Positions 25,899 to 34,573 of a stretch of 64,000 nt of DNA are shown here, one piece after another. Position 1 is the first letter of the stretch, and the number at the start of each line of letters is the position of its first letter. The notes below the pieces were generated by a model, which did no database searches, was not told where the DNA came from, and saw only the letters and a list, made by a program, of their open reading frames with translations. A program made the translations under genes and the position numbers. The stretch comes from Fibrobacterota bacterium (lineage in GTDB: Bacteria; Fibrobacterota; Chitinivibrionia; Chitinivibrionales; FEN-1185). The stretch covers positions 222,244-286,243 of the forward strand of contig PLWQ01000009.1 of NCBI GenBank assembly GCA_003165595.1. The letters run 5' to 3'.

Positions 25899-27641
25899 TT
25901 ACGCAAAAAGCTCTATGGTATTGTTCCCAAATCGCCTTTTGGTGTCCATACCGTTTGTCATCACCGATTCGCCGGCGCCGTTCTTTGCGGCCGACGCCTC
26001 GGAGCCGTCTTCGGATTGCCCTGTGGTCTTCGCCTTGAGTGCGGCCAGCTCCGCCATCATCTGCATCTGATCGCGCGCATCATTACCGTGATTGACGTCC
26101 ACGTCAAATGATCCGACCTGCAGATTATGCTGGGCAAGCGCGTCTTTGAGCATGGTGAGGTTCGCCTCGACAATGTGCTTCACCTGCTGGTTCTCCACGT
26201 AGATCTTGCCCATCACCACGTCGCCCTCCATGCGAATCCGGAGCTGCACGTCACCCAGCGATTCCGGGCGAAGCATTATTCGCATCTCGGTTATTCCACT
26301 CTTCACCGCAACGTTCAGTTTGTCGACAACCTGGTTCATCACCGATTCGTCGAGCTGCTTGGACAATTGCGTGTCGGGAAGGCGCGTACTGCCTTGCGTC
26401 GCCACAGGATCCGCGGACTTGATGTCGGCTGCGGCCATCTGGGCCGTGTCCTTGTCGGCCTTGACTTTTGAAAGAACGGTCTCCAGAGTCGTGCCGTACA
26501 CCACCCCCTGCGATTTTGGCAGATCCATGGTGACGTTCTGCTTCGCCGCGGCCGCGTTCTCCTTTGCAGACTCCTGCACCGAACTGTCGCCATCAACTTT
26601 GAGCAGTTTCCGGAGGACCTGAGCGTCCATGGTTCCCGCATCGGGCACATTAGAAGAAGATGAGCCCGTACCAACCGCGATCGAGGCGATTTTCTGAAGC
26701 ATCGCCGCCGAATCGGGTGTTCCCTTTTCCTGAAGCGCCGACACGAGCGACGTAAACAACCCCTGGACCTTCTGTTCCTTTGTGACAAGCTGCTGCCCCA
26801 GCACCTGCTGGACATGAATCGAAGGCATCGACAGTGTCGAAGGATCGGCCGCCTGTGTGATGCCGCTGGGGGAGGCAGGCGTATTGTCGATCTGCGCAAC
26901 GCTGTTTGCCACATCGCCCGACACGCCGGCCAGTTTGAGTGCCATTTCAATCTGGAAAACCTGCTCGTGAATCGTCTTCTGCACGTCGGCGGCCTGCTGG
27001 ACGTCGAACGTTGTGGTCCCGTATTCGATCGGCTGACCCGCCTTTACCGCATCGTCAAGAAGCGAGGCGATACCTTTGAGTGCGGAAATCATTTCGGCCA
27101 GCTCGGCGGTGACGCCCTGAGACGGGTTGTCGAGGGTAATGTTCTCTATACCGTCCTGCACTTTGAGGTTCAAAGTCTGGGCAATTGTGACGATTGCCTT
27201 CTGCAGAAGCTGGTTTGCCTCGTTTCCAACGTCTGCTGCCGACAAGTCTCCGGTTGACTGTCCGGGCCCAGCGCCCAACGTGCTCTGAATCGACATTTCC
27301 TTCATTAATTCCGACGCCAGCAGAGATTGCGAAGTTGCGTCCTGTGAATCGTCCGCACCCTGCGCAGAATCTTTTCCGACAGCCTTCGTCCCGCTTATAG
27401 CTCCGTTCTTGTCCTGGGCAATGATATTGCTCTGGGCAATTTCCTTATAGACTTGTTCAAACGGAGAAACGCCGTTGGCCGCCGTCATCGCCTGCGCTGC
27501 CTCTCCGGTGATGTCCCCCGACAAACCCGGATTGGAGCCCTGAATCGCGCCGCCCCCAAAAGAAGCTTTCGCTCCTGACGCTGAGGCGACGCTCGCCGCT
27601 CGCGCCCTTGCCGATCCGTTCACGCTGATGTTGTTGTACAT
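25899..27641 (-). CDS. fliK: Flagellar hook-length control protein FliK
   Basis: 580 residues. The divergent, Gln/Ala/Ser-rich N-terminal region is typical of the molecular-ruler part. The conserved C-terminal Flg_hook domain is clear: VKSGITEMRIMLRPESLGDVQLRIRMEGDVVMGKIYVENQQVKHIVEANLTMLKDAL. FliK measures hook length and triggers FlhB switching. It follows the MotE-like gene and precedes flgD, the standard order. Confidence 0.92.
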   Translation of the reverse strand: MYNNISVNGSARARAASVASASGAKASFGGGAIQGSNPGLSGDITGEAAQAMTAANGVSPFEQVYKEIAQSNIIAQDKNGAISGTKAVGKDSAQGADDSQDATSQSLLASELMKEMSIQSTLGAGPGQSTGDLSAADVGNEANQLLQKAIVTIAQTLNLKVQDGIENITLDNPSQGVTAELAEMISALKGIASLLDDAVKAGQPIEYGTTTFDVQQAADVQKTIHEQVFQIEMALKLAGVSGDVANSVAQIDNTPASPSGITQAADPSTLSMPSIHVQQVLGQQLVTKEQKVQGLFTSLVSALQEKGTPDSAAMLQKIASIAVGTGSSSSNVPDAGTMDAQVLRKLLKVDGDSSVQESAKENAAAAKQNVTMDLPKSQGVVYGTTLETVLSKVKADKDTAQMAAADIKSADPVATQGSTRLPDTQLSKQLDESVMNQVVDKLNVAVKSGITEMRIMLRPESLGDVQLRIRMEGDVVMGKIYVENQQVKHIVEANLTMLKDALAQHNLQVGSFDVDVNHGNDARDQMQMMAELAALKAKTTGQSEDGSEASAAKNGAGESVMTNGMDTKRRFGNNTIELFA

Positions 27642-27679
27642 TGATTCACCTCCTTCCCCTTCACATAAAGGATTCCGTG

Positions 27680-28270
27680 CTATTTTGCCTTGAGTGGCAT
27701 GCTTATCTTCTTGCTCACCCTTCCGGCTTTTTCTCCGGAAAGCGCAGAGAGAATTTTTGCCTTTTGCCTGTCGTCGCCCATTGACGACAAGATATTAATG
27801 CACAAGTCGTCATCCAGAGTTTCGAGTATGCGGGCCGCTTCCTCTGGCCGCATCGCGGCATATACTTTTGCCAGTTGTTTGATGCGTTTCTTGTCAAGTT
27901 CGTCGCTCTGAGAAACAAGCTTTTCCAGCTTCGCGCGCTCCGCAGCCAGCTCGGTCCTGGTTTTCTCAAGCTCATCCTGCACAATTTTTACGCGGTCCTG
28001 TTGTTCCGCAAGGCCTTCCTTTTCGTGCTCCACATCGGCCTTTTCCTGTTCCAGCGCCACAAACGTCTGAGATTGAGTTGCCGCAAGCGAATCTCTCTTT
28101 GCACTCAGCTTCATGACCTTGATTTCTCTGTCTTTGGTCACGTCTTTTTTGGGTTGGTTCACTTCTATGCGCGCCGTGCCGGTGGCAAGCATGAGGACAA
28201 AGTAAATGACCGGGAACGAGAGTATCGCCGTCACGCAGATGATGATGATATCTCTCATCGTCAATTTCAT
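27680..28270 (-). CDS. MotE/YlxF-like flagellar protein with MgtE N-terminal-type domain
   Basis: 196 residues: an N-terminal membrane helix (IIIICVTAILSFPVIYFVLMLA), a long charged coiled coil (~55-130, QEKADVEHEKEGLAEQQDRV), then an MgtE-N-like repeat (KVYAAMRPEEAARILETLDDDLCINILSSMGDDRQKAKILSAL). This is the architecture of MotE/YlxF, found just upstream of fliK. The start at 28270 has AAGGGG about seven bases upstream. First gene after the sigma-54 promoter. Confidence 0.85.
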   Translation of the reverse strand: MKLTMRDIIIICVTAILSFPVIYFVLMLATGTARIEVNQPKKDVTKDREIKVMKLSAKRDSLAATQSQTFVALEQEKADVEHEKEGLAEQQDRVKIVQDELEKTRTELAAERAKLEKLVSQSDELDKKRIKQLAKVYAAMRPEEAARILETLDDDLCINILSSMGDDRQKAKILSALSGEKAGRVSKKISMPLKAK

Positions 28271-28321
28271 AAGAATTCCCCTTTTCGCTTCATGCGAACA
28301 GACTTTGCCCCACCCGAAAAT

Positions 28322-28338
28322 GAGCAAGCCCTGTGCCA
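28322..28338 (-). promoter_or_regulatory. Sigma-54 (-24/-12) promoter of the flagellar operon
   Basis: Minus strand reads TGGCAC-AGGGC-TTGCT, a full match to the sigma-54 consensus with the required GG-N10-GC spacing. The predicted transcription start lies near 28312, giving a ~40-base leader before the MotE-like gene. No enhancer-binding activator gene is in the window. Confidence 0.85.
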
Positions 28339-28607
28339 CGGCACGCGGAGAAGTCTGACGCGATTATTCAACAGATTGATATTATGATTGTTACGATTTT
28401 CGGTTCATGACGGATTCAGGCTTCTCAGCAACTTCTTCAGCACGATGAGAAGGAACCTATTACCTGCGCAAACGGCAAAATATTCCTTGCCCGAAGCAAC
28501 TGATCGAAACGCATCGGGTTGCCGGATTCCCGAAGCGGAATCGCCGGCACCACCAGATGGGAAATCCGTGCCGCACCGATGCAGCGGTTCCGCAGTTCCG
28601 CAGGATA

Positions 28608-28636
28608 TTGACATCATCTGTCCCGAATACTAAAAT
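28608..28636 (+). promoter_or_regulatory. Sigma-70 promoter for response regulator / HD-GYP pair
   Basis: TTGACA (28608-28613), 17-bp spacer, TAAAAT (28631-28636), about 70 bases before the start at 28706. Near-consensus in both hexamers and spacing. Confidence 0.7.
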
Positions 28637-28705
28637 AGACTTGCGGAAGGCCTGGTCTTTTCACCGCGAGCGAGCAGAACCATCACCAATGCATTATTTG
28701 GCGGT

Positions 28706-29098
28706 ATGTCAAATCTCATGAAAAAACTTCTTATTGTCGACGACAGCAAAGACATCAGAGAACTTATCATCGCTACGCTGGACCCAACCGAATACAAGGT
28801 TCTTGAGGCTGCCGATGCGATGCGGGCGATCGCCATAGCAACGGTTGAAAAGCCGGACTTCGTCATTATGGATGTGATGCTTCAGGGCAGCATTAACGGG
28901 ATTGAAGCGACCAAAACCATCAAAAGCAACCCCCTTACCCGGAATTGCAAGGTAATTATCCTTACCGGAACAAATGAGAAATGGGTTCAAAAAGATGCGC
29001 TCCAGGCCGGCGCTGAATGCTATTTTGTCAAGCCATTCAGCCCGCTCGACCTGCTTCAGCGCGTGGAAGACATTGCGCTGGGCGGCGCGGTCGCGTAA
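28706..29098 (+). CDS. Single-domain response regulator (CheY-like)
   Basis: 130 residues, one receiver domain only. Acidic residues VDDS near 11-14, phosphoacceptor Asp56 in FVIMDVMLQG, the switch Thr in VIILTGTNE, and Lys in YFVKPFSPLD. No output domain, so it likely works by contact with a partner, most simply the HD-GYP protein encoded 20 bases downstream. MKKLLIVDD at 28718 is an alternative start. Confidence 0.9.
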   Translation: MSNLMKKLLIVDDSKDIRELIIATLDPTEYKVLEAADAMRAIAIATVEKPDFVIMDVMLQGSINGIEATKTIKSNPLTRNCKVIILTGTNEKWVQKDALQAGAECYFVKPFSPLDLLQRVEDIALGGAVA

Positions 29099-29117
29099 AA
29101 CCGGCAGGGGGAGAAAC

Positions 29118-29933
29118 GTGCTGCTCAAATCCGCAAAAACACAGGCGCTCAAAAAGGAACTGGAGCTGGCGTCTTCCCAGTCGCTCAGGTATGCCCACGA
29201 TTTTGCACGGCTGTACAAGGAGACCAAGAAACATAAAGACGAGCTGGCAGCCACCAATCGACAGCTCAAGCGATACGCTGAAGACCTGCAAAAGAACAAT
29301 TCCCTTCTCAAGACCGTCAATAACGAATTGCAGGAAGCGTATTACGACACCGTGCATCGCCTTGTGCTCGCCGTTGAATATAAAGACCGGTTTACAGGCC
29401 AGCATATTGTCCGCATGAGCAAGTACAGCGCCCTCATTGCAGAAAAGATGGGCCTGCCGGAGCGTGACGTCCTCACCATTTTGTATGCCGCTCCCATGCA
29501 CGATGTAGGCAAAATAGGAATACCCGATTCAATCATTTCCTCACCGCACAAATTGACAAGCGAAGAATTTAGCGTCATGAAGCGCCACACCATAATTGGC
29601 GCGGAGATCCTGGCAAATTCCAAATCTCATATCCTCACCGTCGCCGGCCAGATAGCGCTCACGCACCACGAACGCTGGAACGGCACCGGATATCCGTGCG
29701 GGCTTGCCGGCGACGCCATCCCTTTGCCGGGAAGGATCGTGGCCCTTGCCGACACGTTTGACGTTCTCACTTCGAAACGTTCCTATAAAGACCCATTCCC
29801 CATCGACCACGCCACTGAGGTCATCAAGAAGGAAAATGGAAAGCACTTTGACCCTCAGGTTGTGGATGCGTTTCTCGCCAACCTCGACAAAATAGCAAAG
29901 ATCACCTGCGAATTGAATCCAAAAGTTTGCTAA
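29118..29933 (+). CDS. HD-GYP domain protein (cyclic-di-GMP phosphodiesterase)
   Basis: 271 residues from a GTG at 29118 with GGGGGAG upstream; longer frames overlap the response regulator gene. The N-terminal ~75 residues form a charged coiled coil (ELAATNRQLKRYAEDLQKNN). The HD-GYP domain follows: His96 region GQHIVRMSKYSALIAEKMG, HD pair 128-129 in PMHDVGKIGIPDSI, and the full HHERWNGTGYP at 183-193, then ALADTFDVLTSKRSYK. All signature residues are intact, so c-di-GMP hydrolysis is likely. It lacks its own receiver, which the adjacent CheY-like protein may supply. Confidence 0.92.
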   Translation: MLLKSAKTQALKKELELASSQSLRYAHDFARLYKETKKHKDELAATNRQLKRYAEDLQKNNSLLKTVNNELQEAYYDTVHRLVLAVEYKDRFTGQHIVRMSKYSALIAEKMGLPERDVLTILYAAPMHDVGKIGIPDSIISSPHKLTSEEFSVMKRHTIIGAEILANSKSHILTVAGQIALTHHERWNGTGYPCGLAGDAIPLPGRIVALADTFDVLTSKRSYKDPFPIDHATEVIKKENGKHFDPQVVDAFLANLDKIAKITCELNPKVC

Positions 29934-30125
29934 CCGCGAAGGTTCGCAAAGCGGCTACTCCCGTAACGCTGCCTGCAGTCGTAGTCGTGATGCCGCGGGG
30001 TTCTTCACTCCTGCCGAGTAATCCCCGGTCCATATACTTCACGCTCGTACCAGCATTCCGACCGCCCCGCGTTTTATGATCGTGCAGCATTGAAGCAACA
30101 ATCGCCGTCATGTATTATTGTGTTC

Positions 30126-31325
30126 ATGAAGCATGAAGGCACGGAAGAACGAGTTCGGTCGATCCTGCACATAGACATGGACGCATTCTTCACGTCTATT
30201 GAGCAGCGCGACGATCCTCGGTACAGAGGCAAACCGGTTGTGGTGGGAGCGCAACCCGGGCATCGCGGAGTCGTGGCCGCCGCCAGCTACGAGTCCAGGA
30301 AATTCGGAATTCATTCCGCCATGCCGATCAATGAGGCATTTCGGCGGTGCCCGCACGCCGTGTTCCTGCCGCCTCGCATGGATGCTTACGCCGAGGAGTC
30401 GCGCCGGGTAATGGCTATTTTGTCCGGTTTTTCGCCGATGCTTGAACAGGTTTCGGTGGACGAGGCGTTTCTCGATGTAACCGGCACCAGGAAACTTTTC
30501 GGCGACACATTGACAACAGCGAACACCATACGCCTCGCCATCAAGGAGCAGATCCATCTCACCGCGTCAATCGGCATCGCGCCCAACAAATTCCTGGCCA
30601 AGCTCGGCTCGGACATGAACAAACCGGACGGCGTGACCGTGGTTCCCATCGACCCGGCGGACAGTATTGCCTGGCTTGCGCCGCATCCGGTCCGCAAGAT
30701 CTGGGGCGTCGGCAAGAAAACCGAGGAAACGCTTGGCAGAATGGGAATTGTCACCATCGGCGACCTTCAGAAGCGGTCTCGCGAGTCTCTTGTCGGCGCG
30801 TTCGGTCAATCGGGCCTCGACCTGTACGAACTGTGCCGGGGCATCGACGACAGGCCGGTGGAAAACCGTGAGGAAGCCCGGTCAATTTCACGCGAACATA
30901 CCTTTGAGACTGATACGCGTGACCGGTTGCAATGGAAGAAAACCCTGCTCGCCCTTTCTCAGGATGTCGCCCGATCCGCGAGACAATCGGGAGTTACCGG
31001 CAGGACAGTAGTCCTCATTTTCCGCGGCCCGGATTTCACCAAACACACGCGGAGAAGCACGCTGCCCGCAACTACCGCTCTTGCCAACGAGATTTATTCC
31101 GCAAGCGTCAACCTATGCGATGCGCTGCCGTCCAACGCAAAACTCCGACTGGTCGGCGTCGGCCTCACCGGATTTGACCAGGATGTGCAGCTCGATCTTT
31201 TCCGCCAGGAGCAACCACAAGTGCCGTGGGAGAAATCCGAACGCGCAATTGACAAACTTGTCGACAGGTTCGGCGACGGAGTGATTGTTCGCGGGACCGA
31301 TTTGACGAAATCGGAGGATACGTGA
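30126..31325 (+). CDS. dinB: DNA polymerase IV (Y-family)
   Basis: 399 residues. Y-family motifs are intact: HIDMDAFFTSIEQRDDP (catalytic Asp17 and Asp19), ASYESRKFGIHSAMP, and SVDEAFLDVT with the catalytic Asp-Glu. Little-finger region follows, and QLDLF near the C-terminus is a beta-clamp binding box. Performs error-prone translesion synthesis. The ATG at 30126 lacks a strong ribosome site. Nearest neighbours on the other side are DUF72 and the ImuB-like protein, so damage-tolerance genes cluster here. No clear LexA site is seen, though ATGTATTAT just before the gene resembles half of the lexA palindrome. Confidence 0.95.
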   Translation: MKHEGTEERVRSILHIDMDAFFTSIEQRDDPRYRGKPVVVGAQPGHRGVVAAASYESRKFGIHSAMPINEAFRRCPHAVFLPPRMDAYAEESRRVMAILSGFSPMLEQVSVDEAFLDVTGTRKLFGDTLTTANTIRLAIKEQIHLTASIGIAPNKFLAKLGSDMNKPDGVTVVPIDPADSIAWLAPHPVRKIWGVGKKTEETLGRMGIVTIGDLQKRSRESLVGAFGQSGLDLYELCRGIDDRPVENREEARSISREHTFETDTRDRLQWKKTLLALSQDVARSARQSGVTGRTVVLIFRGPDFTKHTRRSTLPATTALANEIYSASVNLCDALPSNAKLRLVGVGLTGFDQDVQLDLFRQEQPQVPWEKSERAIDKLVDRFGDGVIVRGTDLTKSEDT

Positions 31326-31516
31326 TGTCTAGAAGTCAAAAAGTCTGAAAGTCAAAAGGTCTTAAGGTCGGAAGGCGATCAACGGTTGCGTCTTGACTTT
31401 AGACCTTTAGACTTTCCAACCTTTGACATCTTTAGCCCGCCTCTGCGTCGTTGTCGTTTGCTGCTGGCGGTTGCGTCTTGACTTTAGACCTTCAGACATT
31501 CCGACCTTCGACGTTT
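31326..31516. repeat. Convergent intergenic region with direct and inverted repeats
   Basis: Two direct copies of a ~43-base unit beginning GGTTGCGTCTTGACTTTAGA lie at ~31384 and ~31469. The bases at 31335-31375 (AAGTCAAAAAGTCTGAAAGT and on) are an imperfect inverted copy of the same unit, so the RNA can fold. It lies between convergent dinB and the DUF72 gene; a bidirectional stop is possible. Confidence 0.6.
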
Positions 31517-32506
31517 TCAGCGCGCCTCGCTTCGCGCCTTTAGTCGCGCATTGAGCGCCTTGATATTGTCTATTGCATTCGCTACGGCCTGTGCGTTGTA
31601 ATGATTGTTGTACGCCGCTGCCACCACATTCGTTTTTTGCCCGAGTTTGAGCTGGTCAAGCGCGTGCTGTTCGACCTCTTCCTCGCTGTAGCGGTAGTCG
31701 TACCTGCCGTTGCGCTGCTGCAGGCGCTGTTTGGCCGTTGCCGCCTTTGCCTGCGGATACCAGTTTGCCGTGTTTCTTCCCGAATACCGGACATAGCCTT
31801 TGGGCGTGGTGGCGTACGCCTTGAGCGGAAACACGTGCTCAAACTGGGGAATATCGGTATTACAGATGCCGACGCCGAAGTCTTTAAGCTTCTGCAGCAC
31901 TGCCTCGCGGTGCCAGGTGATGTGCCTGAATTCGATGTGAACGTCGATTTTCCGACTGACTGCCGGCTCGCATACCGCAAGAAGATATTCGAGCTTCTTG
32001 AGGCTGTGCGCGTTATGGTCTTCGAGCTGGATGAGAAAACTGTAGAACCTGCCGGATTCGACCAGCGGCGCCACAGCGTCTATGTGGCGTTCCATGGCTT
32101 CCTTTGATTTTCGCGCGTCCCACTCCTTGGTATGCGACACACTCTGATGCGCCTTGACCGCGTACAGGGAATTAACCAGGCTTCGGCGGTCGATATCGAG
32201 GTAAGTCTGCCGCACCGGCTCCATATAAAAGCTCGCGTTTATCTCGACAAAACGGAAATACTTCTGATAGAACTTGAGACGGTCGTAATCTTCGGCAGAA
32301 CTGGTGTCGCCGTCATTTTGCGAGCGCTTCCGCTTGGGTGGATTGAAAACGCCGATCCAGTCGTCGAAATAGTAGCCCGATGTGCCGACGTAAAATCCGC
32401 TGGCTGTAATGTCGGGAGGAATTTCAAAGGGTTTCCACGCCGGCGCCGGGGGAATTTTGGCGGCTGGTGGTTGTTGGCCGGAGAAATCGAGGGGTTGGGT
32501 TGGCAT
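31517..32506 (-). CDS. DUF72 (YecE-like) protein
   Basis: 329 residues. DUF72 TIM-barrel features: GFYVGTSGYYFDDWIGVFNPP at the start, FRFVEINASFYMEP, YAVKAHQSVSHTKEW, VHIEFRHITWH, and GYVRYSGRN...YSEEEVEQHA with late VVAAAYNNHYNAQAVANA. Function of the family is unsettled; nucleic-acid-related roles have been proposed. The ATG at 32506 has no Shine-Dalgarno but a TATACT-like element ten bases upstream, so a very short leader is possible. Last of the four minus-strand genes starting at lexA. Confidence 0.9.
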   Translation of the reverse strand: MPTQPLDFSGQQPPAAKIPPAPAWKPFEIPPDITASGFYVGTSGYYFDDWIGVFNPPKRKRSQNDGDTSSAEDYDRLKFYQKYFRFVEINASFYMEPVRQTYLDIDRRSLVNSLYAVKAHQSVSHTKEWDARKSKEAMERHIDAVAPLVESGRFYSFLIQLEDHNAHSLKKLEYLLAVCEPAVSRKIDVHIEFRHITWHREAVLQKLKDFGVGICNTDIPQFEHVFPLKAYATTPKGYVRYSGRNTANWYPQAKAATAKQRLQQRNGRYDYRYSEEEVEQHALDQLKLGQKTNVVAAAYNNHYNAQAVANAIDNIKALNARLKARSEAR

Positions 32507-32980
32507 AGATAGTATATAAATTAGTCTTGGTGGGGACACCGCCATGAATGTCTCTGGTGGGGAGAAGTATGCGCTTTCTGCCCTTCCTGTTGGGCAGGCG
32601 CAATCCTGGGGTGCAGCTTCCGCCGCCCCCCCCCCTGACAAAAGCTAAACGCCTCGTTGAGCGGCGGCGATCTGCACCCAACGCCTTCCTGTAGGTATGC
32701 CGCTTCGCGGCGATAAAAAAGATCAAGCATTTCTGTATGCCATGACATCTTGACAATGGTGATAACTGCCCTCTGCCACGCGTTAGGCAGGACCGCAGTG
32801 CGCGCCAGAGCGCGGGGCAGGCCGACCCGGCGCCGCAGGCGCATAGGGCGGCCGGCACCGAGGCCATCGGCCGAGCACGAAGGGAGGGCCGACCCGAGAC
32901 CGCGTTTCAACGCGGGCGAAGGGGAACGCCCAAATCTACTGTCAAGATTTGAGACAGGCTGTACTTCCCCCACAAAAACA
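32507..32980. repeat. Structured repeat spacer between DUF72 and imuB-like gene
   Basis: About 470 bases without a gene. 32528-32690 matches 34174-34300 (shared GGTGGGGAGAAGTAT, then GGGGTGCAGCTTCCGCCGC and GCGGCGGCGATCTGCACCC, which are inverted to each other and can form a long hairpin). A segment with TGCCCTTCCTGTTGGGCAGG recurs inverted near 34504-34550. The right end ACTTCCCCCACAAAAA recurs just before the dnaE2 stop. Confidence 0.7.
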
Positions 32981-34162
32981 TTATTTACTTATAACAATAT
33001 TCCCATTCCTCACGACCGCAAATCCCATCCTCATCCGTATCTCCCCTATGCTCCTGCCTATATTCTCCTGTTTCATCTGCGCCCCAGCGTCGAACAAATC
33101 GAGCTGGCATTCGCGTTCGTTAAAAGGCCGCGCAGATGCCGACAGGCGCCGTACCGCTATGCGGCGCGTGTACGCCTGGTCAAACAAAACGCAACAACAC
33201 TTGTACAGCAGCGTAAAGTCGCTCGTGGGAGACAAAAGCTTCATGGAACGCTGCACGGCTTTGTCATCGGAATAGCGCACCGTACACGCGACGCTTCCGG
33301 CTTGCAGATGGGCCGTTCTCAGTTCAAAAACGAGCCTGTCGACAATGCCGCGGATATGGCTCATGAGGGTAGCAACGTCGTTTTCGTCCCGCGCGAGTGT
33401 TTGTCCCGTTTCGATGTCCGGGAGGATCGCAGCCGGTCGCGTTTCGAGAAACACGCCATGTGCCATGTTGTAAAGTTGCCGGCCATCGTCGCCGAACCTG
33501 GCTTTGAGGAACCCTTCGGACAGCCTCTGGATATCGGCAACGGTACGGATGTTGTAATCGCCAAGACGGCGCCGCATCGCAACAGAAAGGCCGGGCAGCG
33601 CCTCTACGGCAAGCGGGGCGAGCAGCGCAGCTTCTTCTCCCTGCTCGCATACGGTAATTCCGTCCGGCGCTGCGCTGCGAGCGGCCATGGTTGCGATATA
33701 CGGCGATACGCCCGCGCCTGCCGCACAGTTGCGAATGGCCAGGGTCGATTTGACGGCAAACCGGATTTCGGCAGCCAGCGAATGGAACCGCGGCCCAAGG
33801 AGCCTCCTCATGCCGGTAGCATTTACAAGTGCGCTTCCGCGGGGATTCACCCGAACGTCGGGCGAAAAGACCGACAGCACCGTGGCGCAATCGTCGGCAA
33901 TTGCCGCGCTCAGCGCGGGTTCTTCCGGGATAATCCGGATGTCGCTGAAACGCTCTGCAAGTTTCGCAACCGGGAAGCCGTGATATATTCCCCGGTCCTG
34001 CGCCTCGGGCGACAGCGACGTGACAATACTTTTATGGCTGTTTGCCTGCTGCCGTACAATAACAAACGGAATTCCATTCACTGCCGGGTGATAGGCAGAA
34101 TAGGCCTGGGCCGGGAAGTCGGGAATATAAAGGCTGATGTACCAATTCATATTCAAATTCAA
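32981..34162 (-). CDS. imuB: ImuB-like Y-family polymerase homologue, catalytic residues missing
   Basis: 393 residues, alignable to Y-family polymerases, but the metal-binding motifs are lost: the first motif reads WYISLYIPDFPAQAY (no D-x-D) and the SxDE motif is replaced by NPRGSALVNATG. The helix-hairpin-helix region (LPGLSVAMRRRLGDYNIRTVADIQRL) remains. A clamp-binding box QLDLF is near residue 365. Loss of catalytic acids plus a clamp box is the ImuB signature; ImuB recruits DnaE2 to the clamp in mutasomes. Upstream on the same strand is dnaE2. No imuA is seen. The start lacks a Shine-Dalgarno; MNW at 34150 is an alternative. Confidence 0.8.
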   Translation of the reverse strand: MNLNMNWYISLYIPDFPAQAYSAYHPAVNGIPFVIVRQQANSHKSIVTSLSPEAQDRGIYHGFPVAKLAERFSDIRIIPEEPALSAAIADDCATVLSVFSPDVRVNPRGSALVNATGMRRLLGPRFHSLAAEIRFAVKSTLAIRNCAAGAGVSPYIATMAARSAAPDGITVCEQGEEAALLAPLAVEALPGLSVAMRRRLGDYNIRTVADIQRLSEGFLKARFGDDGRQLYNMAHGVFLETRPAAILPDIETGQTLARDENDVATLMSHIRGIVDRLVFELRTAHLQAGSVACTVRYSDDKAVQRSMKLLSPTSDFTLLYKCCCVLFDQAYTRRIAVRRLSASARPFNERECQLDLFDAGAQMKQENIGRSIGEIRMRMGFAVVRNGNIVISK

Positions 34163-34573
34163 TTAAGATGTTTTGATGAGGGCACCGCTATGAATGCCTC
34201 TGGTGGGGAGAAGTATCTCCCCTGGGGTGCAGCTTCCGCCGCTCCCCTGACAAAGTCAAAACGCCTTGTGGAGCGGCGGCGATCTGCACCCACACCCCTC
34301 TCAGCGGGAACGTGCGCGATGCGCAACGTTTACGCATTGCGCGCGTCACGTTCATGCTCCGCGTCCCGCTCCGCACCCTTCGGGCTGCCTTCGGCAGTGG
34401 TCTCCGCGCGTCCTGCGTTTCGGCTCCAGACAACCGGCGTTTCATTCAATGTAGGGGCACAAAATTTTGTGCCCCTACATTGAATGAAACGCCGGTTGGC
34501 TGGACCTTAGGGATTGCGCCCGCCCAACAGGAAGGGCGGATAGCGCACTTCCCCCACAAAAAATATTATTATT
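34163..34573. repeat. Structured repeat spacer between imuB-like gene and dnaE2
   Basis: About 410 bases. It contains the second copy of the repeat (34174-34300), a loop-less palindrome (34425-34504), and an inverted copy of the TGCCCTTCCTGTTGGGCAGG segment (34504-34550) ending in CTTCCCCCACAAAAAA. No coding pattern. Confidence 0.7.
34425..34504. repeat. 80-bp near-perfect palindrome (68 bp perfect, no loop)
   Basis: Arms 34431-34464 and 34465-34498 are exact reverse complements (34 bp each, centre AAAA/TTTT, core GTAGGGGCACAAAATTTTGT). After one mismatch the match extends by TCCAG/CTGGA to 34425 and 34504. Confidence 0.95.

Larger units (their letters stand above)
28271..28705. other. Divergent control region between flagellar operon and response regulator
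   Basis: About 435 bases without a convincing gene. It holds the sigma-54 promoter (28322-28338, minus) and a near-consensus sigma-70 promoter (28608-28636, plus). An 81-codon open frame inside it has no ribosome site or protein-like pattern. Confidence 0.6.

Noticed and set aside
28388..28633. 81-codon plus-strand frame in the control region
   Set aside because: No ribosome site, overlaps the sigma-70 promoter, and translation has no recognisable pattern.
31384..31511. CRISPR-like array
   Set aside because: Only two direct ~43-base units with no constant spacer size and an inverted copy alongside; no cas genes.
32750..34483. 577-codon open frame on the plus strand
   Set aside because: It runs antisense over the imuB-like gene and through the repeat spacers on both sides; the translation is Arg/Ala-rich without protein-like pattern.
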